From Lepidodermella squamata (taxonomy: Eukaryota > Gastrotricha), in contig JBLDXI010000054.1 in NCBI GenBank assembly GCA_047495785.1, positions 1,922,001 to 1,986,000 on the forward strand: a stretch of 64,000 nt of DNA, written 5' to 3'. Positions within the stretch are counted from its first letter, which is position 1. Each line of letters begins with the position of its first letter. The translations under genes and the position numbers were made by a program. Positions 25,714-35,980 of this stretch are shown here, piece by piece. The notes below the pieces were generated by a model. The model was not told the origin of the DNA. It saw only the letters and a list, made by a program, of their open reading frames with translations, and made no database searches.

Positions 25714-26620
25714 TTAGTTGGCCTTGATCTTATCACTGATCCAAGTGACGTAGTTGCTAACGCGGGTGAACACCGGGTAACGAGGGCCATTGCATGAAGA
25801 ATCGCCGAAAGAAACAACACCAACCTGGGTGCTGGATCCGTCTCCATTAGACATGACAAGGGGACCACCAGAGTCGCCGTTGCAGGGTGAAGTTGACGTA
25901 CCCGCGGCGCACACCATCTGGCCATCAGCCCACATAAAGTTGCCCCACGAGCGCTTGCACACAGCGTCAGAGTAAGCGGTCAATTTCGTGTATTGAAGGG
26001 CCGTTGGGTACTTAGCAACTCCATTGATACCCATGTTACCCCAACCAGCGATAACAACCGGGACGTCATCGGTGTTGTGGCTGGTTTTGGAGGTGGGTAT
26101 GCAGACGCGATTGATGTACTTAGAGGCAAAGTTGACCTTTCCACTAAGCTTCATCAACGCGATATCGTTTGAGATCTTAATGGTCATGCTGAAACTTTCA
26201 TGCTTGAAAATCTGCGCAACATTAATGACTTGAGCATCGGTCTCAACGATTGAGTTGTTTTGAGCACCGATAAGGACGCGGTAGGAAGAAGGGCTGTTTG
26301 AGCTATTTTAAGGAGGGATTGTTTAGTTGTTTGTCAATTAACAAGTCTCAAGGGACTTACTTCAAGAAGCAATGGGCGGCCGTGAGGATCCACTCGTCGT
26401 CAATAACGGAGCCTCCGCAAGTGTGCATCCAGTTGTTACCATTCTTGAACTGAAGGGAGATGATCCAAGGGAACTGGCCGCGATGAGCAACCTCACCGTT
26501 GACAATTCGCGAAATGGGCACCTTAGTTTTGCCGCAGCTGTTGTCGTTAGCAGCTCGCTCCTCGAACAAAGGAACAGCAGTTGCCATGCCAACCAAGCAG
26601 AGGACTATGAATGCTTTCAT
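25714..26620 (-). CDS. Secreted S1 serine protease, chymotrypsin-like
   Basis: Exons 26361-26620 and 25714-26302 are joined by a 58-bp GT-AG intron to give 282 aa. Features are a signal peptide ([15 protein letters not shown]), a propeptide with one Cys (NSCGKTK), the activation site RIVNG, and the triad His (TAAHC), Asp (NDIALMK) and Ser (GDSGGP). Position 189 is Ser (S-P-C-N-G-D-S), so chymotrypsin-like specificity is predicted. The second exon has no further introns, whereas the relative at 10360-11382 has two more, implying intron gain or loss. The propeptide Cys could pair with the catalytic domain, as in chymotrypsinogen. Confidence 0.9.
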
Positions 26621-26673
26621 TATAGAAAAATTGTAGAAAAGTTGAGTTGGTGTAAATTGCGATTTCAGTTCGA

Positions 26674-26681
26674 CTTATATA
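26674..26681 (-). promoter_or_regulatory. TATA box of the protease at 25714-26620
   Basis: TATATAAG on the minus strand lies 54 bp upstream of the ATG. Confidence 0.5.
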
Positions 26682-26964
26682 CTCAATCGTAAGGTGAGAG
26701 TTGGCGAACGATCTAACCCCGTGTTTCCCACAACCCACAACGACACGGTGTTGGCTTTACGTCAGTGCGAGTTGGTTATCGCGCCCAGACGCGAAAGGTG
26801 AGCTGGACAATGTCACGAATCGAACGCGGAAATGCGACCTTTCATTGCGCTTATCGCTAAATTGCCCTCAATTACGACTTTTACGCTCAAAATCGTCATT
26901 TTTCATAGAAACGGTCAGCCAAATTATTTGGTATTGTGATTAGCGTTTTTATCAGTATACAACC

Positions 26965-27064
26965 GAGTGCACTTAACAGCCACACCTCCGCCACGATTTA
27001 ACCGGTGCAAGTAGACTACGGGCGAACACGAATGCGATATCTACCTGTCTTTCAATGGTGCAAT
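26965..27064. repeat. Duplicated upstream segment, copy A
   Basis: Shares long matches with 34628-34720, including GAGTGCACTTAACAGCCACA and ATCTACCTGTCTTTCAATGG. Both copies lie 1.3-1.8 kb upstream of a receptor gene, marking the edge of the segmental duplication. Confidence 0.8.
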
Positions 27065-27390
27065 TGCGAAGCAACCGTCTGGTGCAAAACGTGAATTCTA
27101 TAGCCATAAATTTATATCCCGATTCTCAGAATTCGTTTCTTCATATAACCATTTGAAGAGGAAATATCATCGCATTATTTTGTAGACATTCGTGAAATAG
27201 TAACAAGTTCAAATATCAGGCTCTTGCCTTTCCGATATATTCAGCGTATATGGTCAATTTCTGATAAGAAAGATTATTCTGAGGAATTTTCTTCAGGTAA
27301 GACGTGGATTTCTGCACAAAGCATTCCTCGCCAGGGACGCGGTCATGGAAATATCCGAAAAACAGAATTAAGTCAGACATCATGGCAAAA

Positions 27391-27771
27391 TCGAAAGCTG
27401 AAGAATCGCAAATCCCCGTTTTACGGTGGATCTTTGATTTACCACTACATAGAAACTTTGAAGATTGCTAACCAGTACTTAGACGAGCCAATGTTCTTCA
27501 TTAGTCGCATCTAGCTGATTCTGGCCTTGGGCCGGTTCCAAGCAGAGGCTTGGAAGGCCTTAACAATGCTTTGCCCTCAGGAAGAATGAACGCATATCCA
27601 CAAGCGAAATTGAAGTACGAGTGAAGTTTGCCAAATGCTAGAACTAGATGCTAGATCCAATCAGTCATTTTTCTGCGGAATTGATCGAAATTGAAAGCTG
27701 AAGAATCGCAAATCCACGTTTTACGGTGGATCTTTGATTTACCATTTGGACTACACAGAAACTTTGAAGAT
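27391..27771. repeat. Direct repeat, two 76-81 bp units 300 bp apart
   Basis: Units 27391-27466 and 27691-27771 share GAAAGCTGAAGAATCGCAAA, TTTTACGGTGGATCTTTGAT and GAAACTTTGAAGATTG, with a 5-bp insertion in the second. Not obviously coding. Confidence 0.8.
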
Positions 27772-27974
27772 TGAACCAGTAGACATTATAATACATTATG
27801 GCAATGTGCAATCTGTCAAGAAACTTGTAACTGTTATCGGGGAATTTTTCGAATTCTTCACCTTGCTACTAATCAGAGGGGATTGAAAGAAACTCATAAA
27901 AAAACGGAATAATTGCGCTGTGAATTTGCAGATAGCCTGATAGTATTATCGATTGTCGCAATCTTTAGCTCCTT

Positions 27975-28205
27975 TTCCCCGCGGATAATCAGCAACATCC
28001 TTGTTTCTTCGACACTATCGGATGGTTAAGAGTTACCTTAGGAACTAAGTTATTTACATCAGCTCCAACGCTCTCAAAGGTCCTTCGTGATGTCAAATCG
28101 GCGAACTGCCGAGAACAACTCACTCACCGCCATTAACTTGCTTCCTATCACAATCAACGCTTTTTCGACCAAGTACTGGACAACTTCAGCCGATTGCCGA
28201 TAGCT
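27975..28205 (-). pseudogene. Ankyrin-repeat gene relic
   Basis: Minus-strand pieces read SAEVVQYLVEKAL and, after a frameshift, ESVGADVNNLVPKVTLN. They correspond to NVVKYLVLKG and EEAGADVNALNSKGQSVL of the ankyrin gene at 40395-41603. Frameshifts and stops show decay. It lies inside receptor duplication block A, far from the main ankyrin cluster. Confidence 0.65.
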
Positions 28206-28688
28206 GCTGTTTCGATAGCTGTATTTTAAGGTGACTGGCCTATGTTGCACCAGCTTCGTTCTGTGCAGCAGAAAAATTCCTAAAGAATGTGCAGTTTATC
28301 AAAATGGCCTCAGCAGCTGGCAAACCACGCCAGAACTTAATATACCTGATTTTATCCGCATGCTTTAGGTTCCAAGATCCAGGACATCGCATTTCGTGTT
28401 CAGCGCAATGCTGGATTAATTTCAGGCAAGCCGATTTTTTATGTCCTAACGCATTCGGAACGAACGCGGATTTTATTTCGCACGTGCAGTAAAGAATTAC
28501 AATGCGATCACTGACAGTCGTCTACTGCGTTTGGCGTTCAATGAGAGAATTTAATTAGTAATTGGGGATATCTCTCAGCTTGCACGCAGTACCACTGCTA
28601 CCAACTTGCAGTGGGTACGTGACGATTAATGAATTCCTGAAGCGCTGTATCTCTTTAAATATACACAAAATTTGAACAGTTGTTAAAA

Positions 28689-31600
28689 ATGAATTCATTT
28701 ATTGTTTTTCTTTCAATTTTCACTATTGGCGATGTTCCCTTCCGCTGCAGAGCGACAGATAGTAATAAAATAGCTCTGAACTCACCCATGCCTAAATTTG
28801 AGGCGGCGTACTCATATTACAACTCAACTGTAAAGAGGACCAAAATTCATATTCTAATGTCGATCGCCTACAGCGGATTTTTCGAAATGGGTCCACCTTG
28901 CAGTGAAGCGAAAGGCATAGCCTTGGACCAGCTCAGGTCCGACCCCAAATGGATTCCCAATTACGAACTTGTCCTGGATCTGATTGACGATGAATGCCTC
29001 GATGAAACTGCGATTCGGAGGTTTACGGAGCGAATGAGATCAAGTGAAGAGGATGACAATCTGTTCCCGATCCTGGTTGCTCAAGAGTGTGACGGCCAAA
29101 TCGGTCAATTGACGTCAGCATACTTGGTCAAACGATTCAACTTCTTCGGCGTAAGTTCCCTATTCAATCATATTTTAGTTTTACCGATAAACCAAACCTT
29201 TAGATGACGCTAGCTCAAGGGACTAACAGGCTTTACCTTGAGAGAGCTCGATTTCCAAACTACTTGAATTTCGGGCAAAGAGGAGACATTCAATACGTAG
29301 CCCTTGCTAAATTTGCTGTAAAACTAGGTTGGAAGAAAATTGGGATCATATCGATCATCCATCCTTACTCTAATATGGTAAGCATTAACCATTTTAAGGA
29401 CAGTTTTCGACTCTCTTCCTAAAACAGATGGATCCTGGCCTAGTTATGGCTTTAGAGACCGAAAATATCGGGATTTCCTTCTTTATGAAGCTCGCTTCCT
29501 ACGACGATACGCCTGAGATTCGTAGTGAGTTTGCGACTCTGAAGAAGATCGACTCGAGAATAATTGTCTCACAATCAGCCAGACCTTGGGTTATTGCATG
29601 TTGGCTGTATAGAATGGGCATGTATGGTCCTAAATACGTCATTTTCAGCCTTGCTTGGTTTTCATGGCTCTACCCAGGATCTGTGCCATATAGAGCTGGC
29701 GATTGGTGCAATGAGGACATGGTGTTGAATGTTGCGCCAAGCTTCATTTACTACGGTGATACAGGTCTTAGTAAAATTTTAGGGCCCAACACTGTAGATT
29801 CTACTGGGATTTCCGAGCTTGGGATGAGAGACACGGGCAAATCGGTCAATTCATGTCAGCATCCTTAGTCAAGCAATTCAACTTCTTCGGAGTGAGTTCC
29901 TCATTGAATCATAATGTTCCCTTTATTAATAAAGTAACCTTTAGATGACGCTAGCTCAAGGGAATAACAGACTATACCTTGAAAGAGCCAGATTTCCCAA
30001 CTACTTGAATTTCGGACAAAGAGGCGATATCCAATACGTAGCCCTTGCTAAATTCGCTTCGAAAATGGGCTGGAAGAAAGTTGGTATCATATCAGTCATC
30101 CATCCTTATAACAACATGGTAAGCGTTGAGTATTGGTTGAGTAAGACAGTTTTCGAGCTTTCTCTTGAAACAGATGGATCCTGGCCTTGTTATGGCTTTG
30201 GAGGCCGAAAATATCGGGATTTCATTATTCATGAAGCTTACCACTTCCGAGGACACACATGAGACGCGTAGTGAGTTTGCGACTCTGAAGAAGATCGACG
30301 CGCGAATAATAATCTCGCAATTATCCAAACCTTGGACTGTGGCTTGCTGGCTGTATAGAATGGGCATGTATGGTCCTAAATACGTCGTTTTCAGCCTAGC
30401 TTGGTTTTCATTGCTCTACCCAGGTTCTGTGCCATATAAAGCTGGCCATTGGTGTAATGAGGACATGGCGTTGAATGTTGCGCCGAGCTTCATTTACTAC
30501 GGTGATACTGGTCTTAGTAAAATTTTAGGACCCAACACTGTAGATTCGACTGGGATTTCCGAGCTGGGAATGAGAAACAAATTAAAGGATAGGATTGAAA
30601 AACCAGAAACCCATGAGAACTGGGAGTATTGGCCTGTTATGTGCTACGACCGAGCTCTTACAGCGGGATATCTGTTACACGAGACCGAAAAGGTCCTGAA
30701 CGCGAATAATGAAACTTTGGCCGATTGGGTGACTTCTGGGCAAAAATTCAGGGCGAAGGGTAGCCTTGTAGTTGAGGGAGTCAAAGAAGCCTCTTTCAGG
30801 CTTAAAATCACCGGCCTGAAGGGGGAGTATGGCATTAGTCGGGGGTCCAATCTAACTAAAGGGTACGTCCCTATTACATTCACAAGGACCTTCGCTAATA
30901 ATTCGGGCTTTTCAACAGCAGCGTATCTTAAGCAGAATGAGAAGGATCCGATAATATTGCTTGATCTGAATTGGCGAACAAAGGATGGCTTGGCCCCTAT
31001 GTACGAAGTGAAGAAGTTTGGTTTGAACGTACCTGTGATGCCTTACTCAGCTAGTTACATTTTGATGCTTTTTTCGGCATTTCAGTGTCTCGTAATTGTT
31101 GCGAGTGGACTTTTTGGCTTTTTTAGGGGTCGCAGGCTAACCAGACGATTCAAGGGACTGAAGTTAGCAAGTGGGGACTACTTGATTTTATTGGGCAATG
31201 TTTTGTTACTTGCCTCAATTTCTCTTCTCCCCTCTGGAATAGAAGATAGTTCCTTAGCTATTAATTGTATAGCAATCGTTTTTCTATGGGCTGCGGCAAT
31301 TTCGCTGATCTTCTGCGGAATTTCAGCCAAATTGAGAATTCATGATGAGCTTACTCGTACCTTAGTCTCCTCGCTCAGCCGAGCCCAAAGCTCATTAGGA
31401 AACAAGCCGTTTGTTTATGAAAAGGAATTCGACTCGACTATTGCTAAATTCGTGAATTCATTTCTCGAAAATTCAATCGTATTCGCTGTTTTCTGGGTCA
31501 TTTTGCATTCCACTTTGATGGCAATTATCATCGGGGTCGCGCCAATCGATGTCTCGCGGTATTTCATTGGATTGGAATTTGAAGGGCCGGATTCGAGCGT

Positions 31601-32116
31601 CGTTTTTCAGCCGTTTTACGTACGGTGTCAGATTTCAGAGTCATTTATGGGGAATCCAGTGGGCCTCGTTGTCCTATCTTTATCTGGACTTCTTCAATTT
31701 GCGATGCTGTTCCGTATATGTTTCCAAGTCTTCAAAGTCCAAAGCTTCAAGGTATAATCACGTTTCGCAAATGATAATCACGTTTTTGCTCATGGTCTTC
31801 TTATTTTTAGCACTTCAAAACGTCTTTCCGAGGTCGGGATGTGCGCAATATGGCCAAATTTGTGTACTGCGGCATTTCGTTAATTGTAGCCGCGATTGCG
31901 TTGGCGGTTATGAGCCCTCCGAATCGATCCGAGTATCAGCCGATACTTCTAGCCTCATTCGCATTAACATTCTCTGCAGCTGATTTCGTTCCTGTTGTGG
32001 TAATGAAGGTAGGTTCCGCGATTATCCTATAAGATTAAAGATAAAATTGATCCTTTTAGATGCTGATCAAACCTAAAATGTCTGTACCTACTACTGGTAG
32101 ACTTGCGCATACCTGA
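28689..32116 (+). CDS. GABA-B-like class C receptor, copy A, with an inserted broken exon set
   Basis: A full-length reading is exons 28689-29150, 29945-30118, 30174-31751, 31811-32008 and 32060-32116 (822 aa), all phase 0. It has the same exon lengths as copy B except a 3-codon shorter N-terminus. A Venus-flytrap domain is followed by seven hydrophobic segments, with no cysteine-rich linker. Between exons 1 and 2 lies an additional diverged copy of exon 2 (29204-29377) and of exon 3's flytrap part (29428-29832). This is joined at about 29833 to the tail of a copy B exon 1, and reading through it stops at 29868. A complete receptor therefore needs both extra exons skipped. Whether that happens is unknown, so this could be a live gene with poison exons or a young pseudogene. 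Confidence 0.75.
29204..29868 (+). pseudogene. Extra exon 2/3 copy inside receptor A, ending in a stop
   Basis: Exon 29204-29377 keeps its splice sites. The following exon from 29428 encodes part of the flytrap and runs through GISELGMR into sequence belonging to the end of exon 1 (GKSV...), stopping at 29868. Sequence identity to the second set (29945-30589) is clearly below the identity between that set and copy B. Confidence 0.75.
29833..30589 (+). repeat. 757-bp tract identical to 36393-37149
   Basis: Line-by-line comparison at offset 6560 shows no difference over introns and exons. The tract ends at T/G (30590/37150), after which substitutions appear at several percent. The junction at its left end is within AC-GGGCAAATC. 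This is the signature of a recent conversion or unequal exchange between the receptor copies. Confidence 0.85.
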
Positions 32117-34616
32117 AAAGGGCATGAGACTATAAGAAGCTCCCGTCACAAGACCCCTAGGTTGCCAGCCACCGTGAATAATTATTCTGTGAATAAGATT
32201 TAATTTTTTGTCCTGGAATTTCGAAATATCAATAATTAAAAACTGCTGAGAACTAATTTTCAGCAAAAGATCTGCGAGATGCTGTGTAAAGATGTTTTGA
32301 TCTCGATGATCTTAAAAGAGGCTTTTGATGATTGCAAACATTGTAATGAGATGATTCATTGGTCGAGTTGGACTTTGGACCACATTAAAGCCGCGCCATG
32401 ATTTGAAGCATGCGTTAGCCGATCCAGGGTGCGATCTTGGATCCCCGAGCAGCCAGGGATGGAAAACTTTTTTTGCGATATATGCTAATAACCGGCTAAT
32501 AACCGAGGATGATCCCCCCCCCCCTTCCTATCCCCCCTGAAAGTCGCACACTGAGCCGATCCAGGAAAGGCTATGTAGTACGACTATCCATACAGACATT
32601 ACAGCCTTTTATACAATTTCGAAAAATAATGCAGTGATTTCGCGTATTCCTGGTGGGTTACTTACTACTGCGTAGCCCTGAGCGACAATTTCGGGCCTTT
32701 TAACTGCCTAAATAAAAAAAACTAAATATGCAAATTAGCGAGAGTTTGTCTGTGGACAGTATTCTGTTGAAAGTCTAGTTTTTTTGCTGAGCTCGACAGC
32801 GGAATCGCAATGAGAGTTTTTCTGGTGAGAGATGGTTTCTACTGCGCAGTCATTTGCTCGTCGATAGTAGAACTTTCACTTCGGCAGTTTTTACTTTTAT
32901 AACTGAAAAAAACTCGGCATGCACTGGTTCAAAAAAGACAGTTTGACAGAAAAACCCCTCTATGCCAGTTTCATTTTATTCATCAAAACTGAATCAAATT
33001 GAAAAATTAAAAATTGTCAAGTTAATTGTGGATGCTGTTTCACGAGACGCCATGCTCGAATAACTATGACTGATGCAGAAAACCGCCACTGGGGCAGGTC
33101 TGAAGAAACTATAGAAATAAATAAAAATTAAGAATTGAAATTAATTGAACCCGAAAATACCTATCTTTTATCTTTTTATCGATACCGTTACGAATTGTTA
33201 TGACCGCCTGGTTAAGACTGGTTTGGCAGCAGAATCGATTCGCGGGACAAACCTTCAGAAATTGCGAGTAAATTAAAGAAAATTCAATTAATTTCGAAAT
33301 AACCTTGATATTTTGATAAATATCTGACTTGTCCAAATTGCATGGTCAACAGACCTCGAAGCAAGGCGGCGGGAATCGATGGAACTCACAGTGCGAAATC
33401 GAGGCCGGACGAAAAATTCTTAACTAAATAGGACATAGGGATTGATGTTTTGGAATTGAAAACAAAAATATGATGATTTGAAGGAACTAAAAAGCCACAT
33501 TTTTGAAGCATGGCGTGATTACGCAACACCCCGAGGCCTGTGTGCACAACAATCGAGCGCCCCAATAACAATGATTTTGCCCTATTTCAGCTTTTATTTA
33601 GAACGACAATTTTCAGTCATTAAAAATTTAGCTAAGAAAAATCCAAATTATCGAATTTTGCTGTCATTCTTATATTTTAAATGGTTCAGGCTGAAAACGA
33701 TAAAAATTTGGTTATTTTTTGGATCCAGGTAAATAATTAGTAAAAATTAGGGAAAATCGGGAAAAAACGAGAAATTTCATGATAAATAAAAACAGTTTGA
33801 TCCGGATAGGTAGAAGGCAGTTTTTCGAGTCAGGGAATTTTCCGCAATAAAAAATCGAGGTCGAGGCATCAAATTTCGTTCACTTTCGTTCAACACTTTT
33901 CACTTTGCAGTGAAAATAAAAAAAATCGAAATTTTTTTAACGGTGACGAAGAAATATTTCACCTGGCAGTTAACTTCGGGTCTCGGGTCGCAAAATGCCG
34001 AATTTCCCAAGTTTCATGAAAAAACTGTGTCAATTTCGTGAAGTGACTGGTTTCCTGATAAAAACTTCCAGTTTTTTCCAAAAACTGCAGTAAGTTTCGA
34101 AAAAAGATGAAAAATGACAGTAAACGGCGTTTTTGGGCAGTTACCTGTAATTCCCACTGGAACTTCGCAGTATTTCGCAAAAAACGTGCACTTGCTGCTC
34201 AGGGAGCTTTGGTAAAATAGTTGAAAATTCACAACACCCAGTTACATTGAAACTTTGGAAAACGTTAAAATTGATAGTCATACAAATATAGTGTAGGTAG
34301 AGATGTGAAATATCGAGGCTCGTCGGATATATTCCTGATTTTCTTCCTCTGTATTCAGTGTATCGTAAAAAGGGCATCAAAATAGCAGCAATATTGCGAC
34401 TTGGCGCTCATATCAATCAGATTGAATGTAAAGAATCGCAGATTCAAAGATTCAAGGGCAGCGACCAATTAGCCTATTAACTGTTTAATATTATATATTT
34501 CATCACTTCTGAATTATAGCAGCAAATTCACTCTGCTACTATTTCGCTGTTCATTTTGTTTGGCAGAAGATTGATTATTGACAGTTTTGTTCAATCTCCT
34601 TCGATCCGTTGTTATC
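32117..34616. other. Intergenic between receptor copies
   Basis: No intact gene. Near 32405-32425 a minus-strand fragment reads GSANACFKSW, a relic of the signal exon of the secreted ankyrin family. A run of 12-13 C lies near 32514. An ankyrin 3' end relic at 34470-34605 is listed separately. Confidence 0.5.
34470..34605 (-). pseudogene. 3' end relic of an ankyrin gene of the 40-kb family
   Basis: Strongly resembles 40285-40425. The minus strand reads EIEQNCQ-stop, compared with EIEQDCQ-stop at the end of the intact gene. The same 3' flank follows (TTCATTTTG, CTGCTATTT, AATTATAG blocks). The rest of the gene is missing; at about 34605 the sequence switches to the receptor-upstream duplicate. 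Confidence 0.75.
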
Positions 34617-34627
34617 AGTTCACAACT

Positions 34628-34720
34628 GAGTGCACTTAACAGCCACACCTCCGCCACGATTTCACTAGTGCAAGGTGACTATGAGCGAACACGATCTACC
34701 TGTCTTTCAATGGTGCAATT
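34628..34720. repeat. Duplicated upstream segment, copy B
   Basis: Partner of 26965-27064, 1.3 kb upstream of receptor copy B, with a 9-10 bp deletion relative to copy A. Confidence 0.8.
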
Positions 34721-35980
34721 TGTCCGACGAAATGTGAACTTGGTTTTTGGAATTCGGATCTTTCGAAACAACAGTTAGGAGTTGAAAGTTGAAATGGATA
34801 CCAATATCGAATTATTTTTTTTCCGTTATTTCCAGCTTTTGTAGCGTGTTCCTTATAAAAAGGAATAAGCTTAGTAATTTTTCATTTTTATATCATAGAA
34901 TAATCGCGCACCTTATGTATATTCGCTATGCGCTATGCTGACTTCAGCTCTCGAAAAACCTGACACTTCAATCACATGGTTCATGTGAAACAATTTAATG
35001 ATTCAGATTATTTCTTTATCATGACTGATGCAAAAGTCGATTCAGTCACTGCTCACTGATTGGGAAACGAGCGACGCGGTGTTTCAAACTAATGATGGGT
35101 AAATTCTTAAGATCATCGCTCCAACTCGGAGGGAACATCGTCGTGGGATTTCTCCAATACTGAGAAGTCGCCAATCTTGCCAGGTCACAGACGTTATCGA
35201 TCAGACAATTTGGTGTGGAGCATTTTGCGGAAGATCATGTCTCCGTCCCTCGGATTCCGTGGACGTCAAAAGATAATTTGGCTAATTCTTACGTCGTAAG
35301 TGAGATAGTCACGGATTGCGCACTTTGTCTTTGCCGCTTTCAACTTTTTGATTGATTTCATAGACCTGAGACTGTGAATTGTCCTTATACGTGGAACCTT
35401 GGTCTACCAAGGTAGAAAATGTGTTGTATTGAAAGCAAATAGTCAGTAATTAGTAAGCTTCACAAAGATTGCCTCCCCGAATAATTTATTTCGATTCGGG
35501 GGAGGCAATCTTTCGGGGATAATTGAAATCGTCTTAAATTCCGCAATAGTTCAACAAGAGCAAATCAGGCATGAAGGCACATTGGCACGATTGCTTGAAA
35601 TCGGTTTTAATAAATTTAGACCACCTGCTTCACTCTTGCTTTGCGAAATTCCTGCTTTGTTTGTGCAAAGCCTGATTTGGATTCCGAAACAATATTGTAC
35701 TCCGTGTGAATCCAGAATAATTTCAAGCAAGCCGATTTTACGATGTCCTAGCGCATTTATAACGAACGCGGATTGTATTTCGAACATACACCAAGGGATC
35801 AAATGCGAGCACCGACAGTCGTCTACTGCGTTTAGCGCTCAATTAGAAGGAATTTAATTAGTAATTGGCGATATCTCTTAGCTTGCACGAAGTACCACGG
35901 CTACCACCTTTGGTGCGTGACGATTAAATGAATTTCTGAAGCGCTATATCTCGTCAAATATACACAAAATTTGAACACTA
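34721..35980. other. Upstream region of receptor copy B
   Basis: No gene recognised. From about 35700 to 35980 it is paired with 28380-28688, so both receptor copies probably share promoter architecture. A strong hairpin lies at 35464-35513. Confidence 0.5.
35464..35513. repeat. Near-perfect hairpin, 19-bp arms
   Basis: AAAGATTGCCTCCCCGAAT pairs with ATTCGGGG(G)AGGCAATCTTT across an 11-nt AT-rich loop with one bulged G. It could be a transcriptional hairpin or a small inverted repeat. Confidence 0.75.

Larger units (their letters stand above)
26690..28688. other. Intergenic: upstream half of receptor duplication block A
   Basis: No intact gene. From about 26960 the sequence is the paired copy of 34620-34720 (shared CACACCTCCGCCACGATTT). 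From about 28380 it parallels 35700-35980, so the duplicated block includes the promoter region of the receptor. It also contains an 80-bp direct repeat and an ankyrin relic, listed separately. The plus-strand frame at 27224-27514 overlaps the repeat and looks non-coding. Confidence 0.6.

Noticed and set aside
27224-27514. 96-codon open frame on the plus strand
   Set aside because: Overlaps an 80-bp direct repeat whose second copy is not open, so coding is unlikely.
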